64,000 nucleotides of DNA, from positions 1 to 64,000 of the forward strand of contig CAMXCT020001145.1 in NCBI GenBank assembly GCA_947184155.2, read 5' to 3'. How positions within the stretch are numbered: the stretch's first letter is position 1; each line of letters begins with the position of its first letter. The translations under genes and the position numbers were made by a program. The notes beneath the pieces were generated by a model. It made no database searches, was not told the origin of the DNA, and saw only the letters and a list, made by a program, of their open reading frames with translations. Source of the DNA: Cladocopium goreaui. Its lineage: Eukaryota > Sar > Dinophyceae > Suessiales > Symbiodiniaceae. Shown one piece after another: positions 31,701 to 40,025 of the stretch.

Positions 31701-32414
31701 AAGATCTTCCGTGGCAGCACCAAAATAGGATGTAGTGTATAGTACCACACTTTGCGCAAACGTATTGAAAGCAATACTCTTAGAGACAACCGAGAGGACT
31801 GGTTGCCGAAATAGCCTGAGCCGATGTATGAACTTTTCGGCAGCCTTAGGATTGATTTGTTTAAGGGTAGTAGGGTGTGTAGTTACTGTCCATAAGTCTC
31901 GATCGGACAATTGGGCGCGCCCTAGCAGTAATAGTCCGAGTGAGGTCGCGACACCTTGGATGCAGTGTGCCCCGAAACCTGACTGATCTAACTGACGAAG
32001 CACCCAGCTTGGAAGCGGGCTGTTGATTACTAGAGCTGTTTTACATCTACAGTTACACTCTAGTGCCAACAATGGGCATATGGGTGTATAGTCAGTTCCG
32101 TTGAGGATACCGCAAGCTTCTCGAGGGGTCAACCCAATACACTTGTCGGCTCGTGCAAGTATGAGTGTCTTTTGGGAAAGGATAGCCGATAAGATCGCTG
32201 CTCGTGCGGTGGGGTATTTTTTTTGCCGGAGAATAACTTCACTTTCAATCCGCCCAGGCAGGGATTGGACTGAAAAGGGGAGACAGTCAGAGCTAATAGC
32301 TTGCCAACAGGCATGCTGGTCAATTTGAAAACCTGCCGACCAGCAACATTGATAGCATTTATGGACTCTACTTACCCAGGTAATGTCATGTCCTGGTCCT
32401 GCAATCGTCGTCAA
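28770..32414 (-). CDS. LINE ORF2, RT thumb, zinc motifs and RNase H
   Basis: Open for 1,214 codons starting with TTG, so it has no start of its own; it is the continuation of ORF2. It starts at TTIAGPGHDITWV, the block that normally follows the YxDD box. Tyr-Ile-Asp-Asp codons can be read at 32407-32418 but in a different frame. A Cys-rich stretch (CALCANF...CETC) and a CX2CX8HX4C motif (CIACSKGDNTVGHWVRWC) lie in the middle. About residues 690-850 are RNase H: VQFDGSCHADKG, NIFAEAVSANLAT and PREANILADYLAG supply the Asp, Glu and Asp residues. The C-terminal 300 residues are unassigned. Confidence 0.8.
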   Translation of the reverse strand: MTTIAGPGHDITWVSRVHKCYQCCWSAGFQIDQHACWQAISSDCLPFSVQSLPGRIESEVILRQKKYPTARAAILSAILSQKTLILARADKCIGLTPREACGILNGTDYTPICPLLALECNCRCKTALVINSPLPSWVLRQLDQSGFGAHCIQGVATSLGLLLLGRAQLSDRDLWTVTTHPTTLKQINPKAAEKFIHRLRLFRQPVLSVVSKSIAFNTFAQSVVLYTTSYFGAATEDLQMLRAAATELLLGRSWIRHDLLAFVFRLCKIAPLLDPGVSILVSALGLFLRKGGKVHELYIETPPAVNRQTHEVRILWQAWARVVGEGVLTRAVSGSGTIKQRINAVKKCVLHHMMQLASHYIRNKVLTAGWTGGISWAWLIHACEASKRWIPSITRFTLLRWAVNEDDDEWLARRGQSRQKKCALCANFGRAYPLGGYQTAICETCIVTKQLTAFTTDSLVRLLEASHRELPMQEELPASEDWEKCIACSKGDNTVGHWVRWCVVPISALRSLTGDDSILSLAEGSRKSAKHLAIASRVVHQFRLLLRESGAMRHQISAPLTPMDTWIHNLVQRVQTELPLDLRMQHVRTQLVSAHCSVDDSLLSCCDKPPLHISCALAPARVCITREAVEANQTVAVVPLGSEPLQLIQQTIQFGTGISPNVSLSTFQCECGDYHCRLTALQPIGTDEVLSSCLKSDKTTLLVQFDGSCHADKGTGGAGAALLELQREGLTLLKWRAVALPSCPDNIFAEAVSANLATDLLCEEMVHRSYAVDQAYLQGDILPIVKHLAFAGRFRRIDLQPIIQQIRRKQSRFFDHGKWVYRPREANILADYLAGVASRAAQAFPAHVSEPTEIVVEAPYQLAMRSGAIVLEERPLGATILLLTEVPNISIELVNKFMVQTANQQYLKEVEAYLAGTANLTKPRVVEYTASATDCLGRLYGRGPCAQRLPRKVRLLLFGNTHQEVDMVGAFYEIMRRLLRSSHLPHIVDLRAILTDLLGLVSLNQRSAVVKRHPLIVMNAGAREACAKIEREHQITCPPALHHLSFQIESATQALVNDHLSLRRPQYVAHVRGAAFRTLEWYEEHIMISYYKELTRRCHVTSAIWLHDGLWLPKEISPHLIYEAERAMLHQLQLDSCDPPLFSLRELATDAQALIQTLDDVNVARNPSPLPRTERKRSIESELFGMRPIRWNTQAPTSGYDTFTERMAKRRRAT

Positions 32415-32421
32415 TGTATCA

Positions 32422-32467
32422 CCCGGGGGATTTTTTTTGAACGCCGCTAATGAGCTATCCCGGGGGA
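32422..32467. repeat. 37-bp insertion flanked by direct CCCCCGGG repeats inside LINE ORF2
   Basis: Two 8-9 bp direct repeats 37 bp apart enclose an A-run and a TAG. With one repeat and the insert set aside, the RT frame (RTAPPPG) meets the following frame (DTLTTIAG) directly. It could be a small template-switch duplication, a mini-transposon footprint or a very short intron-like insertion. Confidence 0.6.
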
Positions 32468-34902
32468 GGGGCCGTTCTGTAGTGGCCGCAAAAGTAAACT
32501 GGAAGAGGACCGATACGATTCATGTAGTGATATATCGGGTCCATTGCCAAACAGAATAGGAACACTGAGAAAGACCTTCCCATGTCAACTCCCACATGCA
32601 CCGCCCTAGGCGGCAGAAGTCTGCCTTGAACTTTATGGCGGATGAGCCTTCCAAATAGGATGTATTTGGCATAATTACATACCCATGTCGGTGCGTTGCG
32701 CATTCGCAGGATATGTAAGATCCAATAGGGATTAACCCGCTCAAAGGCTTTCGATAGATCAACTAGGAGCGCAGCCACGGGGGTATTGCTATCCAGTAAG
32801 GCTTGTATGGCATGGACAGCGTGCTGCGGTTCTTTAAAGCAATTCATGACTACTTGCGAGGGATGCATATATGCACAAGTTGCTTTCATGACTACAGCAG
32901 CAATGGTGCCATCAACAAGCCTATCACAAGTATTGGGCATTCCTAGAGGTCTGAAGTAGTCAGCAGTCGGACCTACTTTTGCCTTGGGTATCCAAACCCC
33001 TACTTGTACAGGTGCAGCTCGCAGGCCTGCTAGCATTTTCATCATTAGCTGATCTAAGACTGGGTAGCTATCTTCAGGGGAGAGCCTCCATGCAGAGTAG
33101 GGGATTCCATCAGGGCCAGGGGCTGAATCTTTAGTGCCAAGGAGTGTATGGAGAAAGTCCTGTTTCTGGGGAAGTTCAATACTTGGCCACGGCGAGGCAG
33201 TCTGGTACTCCCGTAAGATGGGTTCCCATTCTTGAAGAGAGTCTTGAGGCTTAACAAACCAAAAGTTCCGCGTGTCCAGCATGGCTTCATCCAGCATCTG
33301 GGAGGTGGTGCACTGTTCTCCCTGCTGATTGAGGATCGGCCCATTATAGATGACGCCCTTGGGGCAAATAGATCGTAACCGATTCCAAAACGTAATGTTA
33401 TTGCCGATACCTCTGGCTTGTTGATTTACCTGCTCAAGAGCGGGATATTGCCGAGTCATCGTGATCTGGTCTAGAAAATCAAAAATCTGTTTCAACAGAT
33501 CACTTCGAATAGTGATTTTTCCTGGATATAGCTCACTAACCCCATTAGAAGTAAATATATGGTAAGTGGCAGTCTGAAGTGCATGGAATTGTTTTGCAGG
33601 TACGTGTAACACCTCAGCTCGAATTTTAAGGAATTTCCGCAGAAGTTCATGCTCGGGAATGCGAGGATGATCCGATGGAATAGGTTGTTGTCTCCACCAA
33701 GACCAAAGTGTGGACACAAACTCAACTTCATCTGTTTGGGGTAGTCTTTGAATCCTTCTTATCAGCTCTTGTAGATCGTTAGGAACCATATAGGGGTTAG
33801 CCTCGTTCTTTCCAGGGCAAAACACGTTAGTTGGGATGGTTTGATGAACTGGGTCTTTCATGTCACTTTTGACTCTTGGTCGAACTACAAAAGTCGCGGT
33901 GAGTTGGTAATGCCCACTTAGGTGGTGTCGCCTATTGGCTGATACCATCACATCTATTTGGGCCGCAGCTATATAATCAGTGGGACATAGTACTCTATCG
34001 AGTGCTGAACTTCCAGTAGGGCTTTCAAAGGTGTGAAGTTGTGGATGCGTGTCGAGAACTTGCGCGTGGACTAATAATTCATTCCAAAGGTCCGGGCAAC
34101 TGGCATCCACCTGGTTAAAGTCTCCCCCCATATAGAGGGGAAAATCTGCTTTACTGGTCTTGACCCAGGCGATTAATTCTTTCAGCTCAACGACCTTGGT
34201 TTGTGGATGTAAATACACTGACAAGAGTCCGATAGTAGAGTATCTGTCTTGGATTACTGCAAGGACAATGCGACCTGGGATGACAACTTCTGTTCGGTCA
34301 AGTTTCCACCCTGGTGGAATTAGGGCTGCTGCACCACCCGACACTCCACCTCTTTCTGTTAACAATCCTTGGGTGTGTGCAACTTGAATACCTGGTATGT
34401 TATGGTGCAAGACCTGATGGGTTTCAGCATGCCATCTGGTTTCTTGTAGTAAGACCGGGCCTGTCCGTAGAAGTCGCTTAACGAGTCGCATTTTGGCATC
34501 CCCTGCTCTAGTTGCAAGTGTCCACCCTGATACATTCCACACATGTAATCGTTTGAGCCTGAATGGAAGATCTTGCCTAATAGCTTTTCGGTATTCGAGA
34601 ATGCCTCTTCCTATTTCTTCTACTGCGAGAGAAGGTAATGTTCGGGAGTCACACATAAGTTGCTGATAAAAATCATCAACACCCTGATGGAAAAGTGCGG
34701 CAACATGTTGCAAGGTTAGCTTCCACCACGGTGTTCGGACATGGAGTATATTGGGCAATATTGATAGGTCACGTATCTTTGATAGATATGGTGGGCATTG
34801 AGTCCCTGTTTCGAATAGGTAAGTCGTTTTGACACATCGCGTAAGCATCTTGAGCAGAGTACGGAGCAGTCGAGCAGGCAGGTTCCGCAGAATCATCATC
34901 AT
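32455..34902 (-). CDS. LINE ORF2, endonuclease and reverse transcriptase N-part
   Basis: 815 residues from the ATG at 34902, 16 bp after ORF1. About residues 125-360 are an AP-type endonuclease: LLQETRW, YMGGDFNQVDA, SALDRVLCP and HLSGHYQLT give the expected Glu, Asp/Asn, Asp and His positions. About 590-800 is the reverse transcriptase fingers and palm: SAPGPDGIPYSAW, LLVDLSKAFERVNPYW (motif A with catalytic Asp) and the MGRSFSVFLFCLAMDPI region (motif B). The frame stops at a TAG just inside a 37-bp insertion (between two CCCCCGGG copies at 32422-32430 and 32459-32467), before motif C. Confidence 0.85.
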   Translation of the reverse strand: MMMILRNLPARLLRTLLKMLTRCVKTTYLFETGTQCPPYLSKIRDLSILPNILHVRTPWWKLTLQHVAALFHQGVDDFYQQLMCDSRTLPSLAVEEIGRGILEYRKAIRQDLPFRLKRLHVWNVSGWTLATRAGDAKMRLVKRLLRTGPVLLQETRWHAETHQVLHHNIPGIQVAHTQGLLTERGGVSGGAAALIPPGWKLDRTEVVIPGRIVLAVIQDRYSTIGLLSVYLHPQTKVVELKELIAWVKTSKADFPLYMGGDFNQVDASCPDLWNELLVHAQVLDTHPQLHTFESPTGSSALDRVLCPTDYIAAAQIDVMVSANRRHHLSGHYQLTATFVVRPRVKSDMKDPVHQTIPTNVFCPGKNEANPYMVPNDLQELIRRIQRLPQTDEVEFVSTLWSWWRQQPIPSDHPRIPEHELLRKFLKIRAEVLHVPAKQFHALQTATYHIFTSNGVSELYPGKITIRSDLLKQIFDFLDQITMTRQYPALEQVNQQARGIGNNITFWNRLRSICPKGVIYNGPILNQQGEQCTTSQMLDEAMLDTRNFWFVKPQDSLQEWEPILREYQTASPWPSIELPQKQDFLHTLLGTKDSAPGPDGIPYSAWRLSPEDSYPVLDQLMMKMLAGLRAAPVQVGVWIPKAKVGPTADYFRPLGMPNTCDRLVDGTIAAVVMKATCAYMHPSQVVMNCFKEPQHAVHAIQALLDSNTPVAALLVDLSKAFERVNPYWILHILRMRNAPTWVCNYAKYILFGRLIRHKVQGRLLPPRAVHVGVDMGRSFSVFLFCLAMDPIYHYMNRIGPLPVYFCGHYRTAPPPG

Positions 34903-34917
34903 TTCAAGTAGTAGAGA

Positions 34918-36177
34918 TCAGTTTACTCCCTCTGTTGGGGCTTCCCCCAGTGCGAAGAGCAGCCTGCTCCACTCCTCTGTACTTGCAGAGATAAGATATT
35001 CTCCTGATGAGTCCAGTGTATGCGATTGTATGAGTTGAGTTCCAAGTTGCCTGGGCATTCGTCGCACGGACGATGACTGCGTATACCACATTGGTGACCA
35101 TACGACAGGGGTGGCAACTTTGTACGCAACAAAGGACTTAGAGTCTGCAATATCTTGAACTTGGTGATTGTCAACCACATGTATGGCGATCCATTGTGGA
35201 ATGGCACCACTAACATCTCGTGCTAATACACCTATAATACTTAGGCCGCCTGTGCCATCCAGACCACCGAGTAAATGGATGACAGTGCTAGCGGGCGAGG
35301 CGTAGTGCATAAAGCACTGCGGGGCACCAAGCGTGTGCAAATAACACAAGGCACAGAAAGGGCACTGTAAAGCCGCAAATTCACTAAGATGTATATAGTG
35401 TTGTCCATTATCAATTCGAGCAAGTATCGGGTAAGTCGCAAATGTATGATATGAAACTTGCACCACATCAGCAAATATCTTTGGCATGTTGGCATGAATG
35501 AGAAGGTCTTTACTTTGTCGATAGTCAAATGCGACCGTTCCAAAGCGAAACGGTTGATCAGGCTCATGAGAAAGCAACAGGAATAGCAGGCAAGGTCGCT
35601 GTACCCCAACATAGATAAGGGGAGGTTGCATCATTTTTGGTGCCCAAATGATAAAACCGTAGGGAAATTGGTGCTTTACACTAAGCGTTGCAATCTGGAA
35701 AACAACAAAAAGTTGTTTGATAGCAGTAAGTTGTTCAGCACCAGTATATTCTTTCAACAGTTCAATATGCTTTGCTTTGATCTCTTGAGCTTCAGAATGG
35801 AATCCAATACCATTTTTAACAGCCAAGTTCATCATGTGCGCTGATAGGGTAACATTTTCATACGTGCTTGACGACTCTCGCACCCAATCAATCTTAGTTT
35901 GGGTCATAATGTTGCTCAACTCTTTATCACCAAAGGGGGGGTCATTCTCACTGTGGGTTCCGTGACACTTTGGAGGTTTGGATCCTTGAAGAAATGCGAA
36001 AACCGTCGGCTGGTGCACTACTGGGGGGCAAGCTGATTCGACGCTGTCATTAAGAGAGTAGTGCCGCCATTTCGCTTCAAAATCCACTTTGTCAGCTCTG
36101 AGTTGAACTCCTCGAGCGGCTGCTTGTTCCAAAACCAGCTTCAGCAAGTCTTGGTATTTAGAATCACGGGTTTCAGA
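34918..36177 (-). CDS. LINE ORF1-like protein (5' partial)
   Basis: Open without an obvious ATG at the truncated edge; translation from about 36147 gives 409 residues. It has a Cys cluster (CPFCALCYLHTLGAPQC) about two thirds along that could bind zinc. Otherwise it is globular with no recognised domain. It ends 16 bp before the start of the next frame, so it was called ORF1 from its position. It may instead be an N-terminal accessory protein special to this lineage. Confidence 0.55.
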   Translation of the reverse strand, partial: SETRDSKYQDLLKLVLEQAAARGVQLRADKVDFEAKWRHYSLNDSVESACPPVVHQPTVFAFLQGSKPPKCHGTHSENDPPFGDKELSNIMTQTKIDWVRESSSTYENVTLSAHMMNLAVKNGIGFHSEAQEIKAKHIELLKEYTGAEQLTAIKQLFVVFQIATLSVKHQFPYGFIIWAPKMMQPPLIYVGVQRPCLLFLLLSHEPDQPFRFGTVAFDYRQSKDLLIHANMPKIFADVVQVSYHTFATYPILARIDNGQHYIHLSEFAALQCPFCALCYLHTLGAPQCFMHYASPASTVIHLLGGLDGTGGLSIIGVLARDVSGAIPQWIAIHVVDNHQVQDIADSKSFVAYKVATPVVWSPMWYTQSSSVRRMPRQLGTQLIQSHTLDSSGEYLISASTEEWSRLLFALGEAPTEGVN

Positions 36178-38894
36178 CTATGACCGAGACCCTTCCCGGA
36201 GGTCCCCACCAAGAGGCAGATGCAAGTGCACCTTTTCACTCCAAGTTGGGCTCGGTAAATTGAGCCAGTCAGTTGATTGGCCCTTGAGCCAAGTTGCAAC
36301 AGTCGGAGGACGTCTCAACGACTGTGAAAACTTTAAAAAGACCTTAGTGGGGGTGCAGTGGTACTCTGTGCATGTTTCCCAAACCGCACTCCCCCTTCCT
36401 GCTTGCAGGAATCCAGGTTCCCCAACACCAAAAACAAAAGCTTCAGGGGTGGCCACGTTTCCTCTGGGAACTCGCCCTTCCCCCAGCCAGAAGGGCGAAG
36501 ACCCTCGTGTGCCATAGTCCCAGGCTGATGTTGGTTCCCCCTTCATCCAAGGGTCGCGTGGAGTTCCACTTCGGGTTGACTCCAAAAATTGAAAAAACTA
36601 CAGCCCTAACTTCGTAGGTTTTGAATTCCCTCTCTCACCAGCGCTGTCCTCGAAGAGCGCCCAACGGTGTTCTTTGGGTCCAGAAGCTGATGAGCTTTTC
36701 CCTGTATTGGTCTTTTCCACCGGCAGCTAATGATCTTTTCCTTGGGTCTTGTTGATCTTTTTCTCCAGACACCGATGTACTTTTCCGTGTGACCTATTTC
36801 CTTTTGGGTGAGCTTTTCGCCACATCTCTTGGGTCTTGTTTGACAAGGAAAACGGTGTATCCCACCCACTTGTCTTCGACCCACTTGGTCTCCCAGTCAA
36901 AATCCAAGATTATTTTTCGCTCGTTGCTGTCCAGGGTATTCCACAAAAATGTGACCCGGTAAGGATCCAACTGGTCGACCTTTTTCGGTAAAGTGGGGTG
37001 ATCTGGATGAAATGAATTCTGTCTCCATTTGTAATGGATTCTTGTGATGATTCGTCCATAGTCCCCAGGGGCTGGAACATGCTACATGTCAATGGCCTGA
37101 CCCTGTTCTTCAAAGCCTGTTACGGCCGGCGGCTTTGTCATCCATGCTGTGCCCTCTCCAGAGATGATATATTCCACCTCACGCATGACCACCTCAGGCA
37201 TGTAAACTGTCCAGCTGGCTGGGTCTTCAGGACGTCGAATTAAATCTTGTCCCGGACGAATCCTTGGTCTTTGGGCCGGTGGCGGAGTCTCCGGTTCTGC
37301 TGGCCTTCTTGGTGTCTGGGAAGACTCAGTGTCCTCCTCCGGATGCTCCTTGTACCACTGTTCCCATTCAGCCTCGGTGTATTTGTTCTTCTTCTTCTTT
37401 TTTTTTTCGGTTCCCATTTGTCACCCCATGCACCATCCCACCAATACCATTCTCCTCCATCCACTTCATAGTAAGCCGCTGCCTTAGGAGCTGCCTTAGA
37501 GGAGGAGGCTCGGGTCGTTTCTGCAGGTTTTTCCCTTGGCTCTGCAGGTATTGCCTTTCCATAGACTGATCTCATCCTTGCAAGGTAATCAGCCATTTTT
37601 TCTCCTTCTCTCTGTTCCTTCCATTTTCCCCACTCTTCATCATCGGTGGGTACTTTTTCCTCTTCCTTGGGAGTTGGCATCGACGGTTTTTTCGGTGGCG
37701 GTCTCCCAGGGGCTTTCATACCCTCTGGCAGCGGAGCTATCGGTCCCTTTGGGACCCTTTCCGAACCTCGCGATTCGGCTGTAGAAGGGTCAGGGCTTTT
37801 TTCACTCTCCGATCGCCTTGTTGTCGATTCCTTTTCCCTGTGTGGCGACCTAGATCGCCCTGTTTCACCCCGTCTCCGACGGTCTCTTCCTCTTTCCCTT
37901 TTGTCATGGGCGCGATCAGCATCCCTCTCTTCGGTTTTTCTTCTTTTTTCCTTTCTATGATCTTCTCCCGGACGTGTTTCTCCTTCCTGATGTTCATCTT
38001 TTTCTACAGTTGGCGCCGCCGTGGAATGACCTTCTCCCCCACGTACATCTTTTTCTCGATCTTTCAGGGCCAACTTCACCATCAGTTCAGCTTGTTCCAC
38101 CATTTGTCGATTGAACTGAGGAACCACCAGGAGTGTCAAATGGCTCATAAGCCATCGGAAAACTTCCCACACCAGGATGACCATCATGGCATAAAGTATG
38201 CCAAAAAACTGACCAAAGACGCCTTGCGAAACATCTTCACCGTCCATAGCTGTCACTGGTGCAGCAAGGCAGACGAGGACGCTTTTGAGCCCAAAACTTT
38301 TGGAAAAATAAATTGCTGCGGACAACCCCAATTCCCTAACGGAAAAACACTTAAATCCCGTTGGTTGCGGAGCTATCCCCTTTCAGGTTTCAGGATGGTT
38401 TTTCCCCTTACCTACCACATTAGAATTCCCCAAAAACCCAATTCCCCAAGTTGCAACCAGATCCCACGGTTCTGTGGAACCCGACCTTGGTACAACTTCA
38501 GCAGCTCGATGTTCTTCTCGATCGGACCTGGCACAATCCAAGTCCCAAGGTTTCTCTTGTCCATCACCCAGGATGGTCTTAGGGATGGGTTCTTCTTTTT
38601 CATAACTGTGCAATTGGGCAACATGACCGTGGTGATCTTGTACCCGCAAAACTTTCAAAACTGGTGGATTTTCATCCCAAAAATAAACCCGTTTAGGTTT
38701 TGGGTTACCCCTTTTGGACCTAGTACCCCGTTTTAGAATACCCCTAGGTTCTTCTTCTACAGGGTGTTCAACTTGTCCAGGAATGTTCTTCTTCTCCAAA
38801 AACGGTAAGACCGACTCCAACTGGAACCGATCCTTGACCACGGATTCAGTGACGCGATACGCATCAGCCAGTACTCGCACCAGCCTTCCACTTG
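36178..38894 (-). mobile_element. LTR-retrotransposon-like fossil fragment
   Basis: Minus-strand frames include a hydrophobic membrane-like segment near 38150-38330 followed by long Lys/Arg/Glu-rich stretches, and Pro-rich frames down to about 36200. Composition and the neighbouring CTTAGC array resemble the copia element at 58.7-64 kb. No protease, integrase or reverse transcriptase is visible, so family placement (copia lineage) is only tentative. It is broken into several frames and incomplete at both ends. Age cannot be estimated because no LTR pair is present. Confidence 0.4.
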
Positions 38895-38929
38895 GATGAC
38901 CGACCCTGCTTGCATCTAGATAGCTCAGT
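38895..38929 (+). repeat. 35-bp inverted repeat, left arm
   Basis: It starts CTTGGATGACCGACCCTGCT and is the exact reverse complement of 58807-58841, where it forms the 3' end of the copia coding region. The two arms bracket a 20-kb block that includes the transposase and its neighbours. Confidence 0.85.
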
Positions 38930-38959
38930 TGCCTCACATAGCTCTTACATGCATGTGAC

Positions 38960-39262
38960 ATGCATGTGCGCTAAGTCGAGATAGCAAGTCTGCTAACAAG
39001 GGTTAGCAGACTTAGCATGTCTTCTATGTGTGCTAAGTGAGATGCATGACTTGGAACACATGCTATCTATATGCATGTGTATGCTATGTAGATAGTATGT
39101 GGGCTAAGTAGATAGCTCACATCGTATCTACTTACGGCGCACTTAGTATCTAGATAGTGCCTACTTAGCTAAGTAGGCTAAGTAAGATAGGGCCTACTTA
39201 GCCCACTTAGCTAAGTAGACATAGCAGACATAGACTATGTGGTCTAAGTAGGCTAAGTAGGG
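38960..39262. repeat. CTTAGC / GCTAAG / TAAGTAG word array
   Basis: A roughly 300-bp array of short words in both orientations (GCTAAGT, ACTTAGC, TAAGTAG, GATAGC). Similar arrays stand at 56950-57015 and 58727-58806. The 17-mer ACTTACGGCGCACTTAG at about 39130-39147 is inverted at 56970-56987. These can be decayed LTR sequence or subterminal binding sites of a DNA transposon. Confidence 0.6.
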
Positions 39263-39264
39263 TT

Positions 39265-39955
39265 TTGGGCATACAGTTGAACCTTGGATTTATATTCGAA
39301 GGGAGAATGGTTTTTCGTTTTGAAACTGATGATTTTTCAAATTCTTATGTTGCAGAGAGGTTACGTTGGACAAAACACAGCTTCGTTGTTTGTTTATTAC
39401 CTATGAAATTCATGGTTTTGATGATGGCCGCATGTTTTTTGAATAAAACCACGCACCAATATATACAATAGAAACCAGTTGTTGGCATCTCGTTTGTTTG
39501 AATCTTCACATGCAATGAACCACAGATTTTTGTTGTCACATGTGAAATTCAGAGTCATGAGGTTTTTTTTTCTGGAGACAAAACAACAAACCAAACCAAC
39601 AAAAACATATTGGTTTTATTTTTTTTGGGTTGAACCCTTAAATATGGGGTCCGACCGCCCCGCCACGTGCTTGGCGCGCGCAATCGAGAACATCATGTTC
39701 CACGAGGTGCCATTGGGTGGGATGGTTATATAGTTATGCTTGCATCTCCTTTTTGAGGCATTGAACGAACATCTTGATTGGACATTGTTTGCAATGGTTA
39801 TTTATAGATCTTTGATTTTCTTCTCTGCAACTTGTGTTATGTATAGCTGAACGGTTTTTCTGATGAATCGAGCTGTGAACAACTGCTGTCACCTGATCAC
39901 CTGCGAGTGTTTTTTGATCATCTGCCTGAATTTTGTTTTTTGGGCTCATATTTGC
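39265..39955. other. AT-rich intergenic leader region
   Basis: No credible gene. T-rich, with TTTTTTGGGCTCAT at about 39940-39953 faintly like the end of a spliced leader. It runs into the motif-2 hairpins of the first region C gene. Confidence 0.4.
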
Positions 39956-39959
39956 ACAC

Positions 39960-40011
39960 GCAGGGCGTCCAACGCTCGTGTGCGCTAGATTGCAGGGCGT
40001 CACACGCTCGC
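39960..40011 (+). repeat. Two motif-2 hairpins upstream of ATG 40026
   Basis: 39960-39978 reads GCAGGGCGTCCAACGCTCG and 39992-40011 reads GCAGGGCGTCACACGCTCGC. Each can pair GC/GC around a bulged A, GGG/CTC and CGT/ACG. The second ends 14 bp before the start codon. Confidence 0.8.
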
Positions 40012-40025
40012 ATTCCCTTGCAGCC

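Larger units (their letters stand above)
28770..36177 (-). mobile_element. Non-LTR retrotransposon (LINE), 5' truncated
   Basis: Three large open frames follow each other on the minus strand: an ORF1-like protein, an endonuclease plus reverse transcriptase, and a long C-terminal part with zinc motifs and RNase H. No LTRs are seen. The upstream end is cut at about 36178, where an unrelated LTR-element fragment begins. No poly-A tail or target duplication was identified at the 3' end. The order of APE endonuclease, RT and RNase H fits the I/L1-like group with RNase H; the clade was not determined. Confidence 0.85.

Noticed and set aside
37840-38736. Plus-strand frame of 298 codons
   Set aside because: Composition mirrors the charged minus-strand fossil frames; no independent support.
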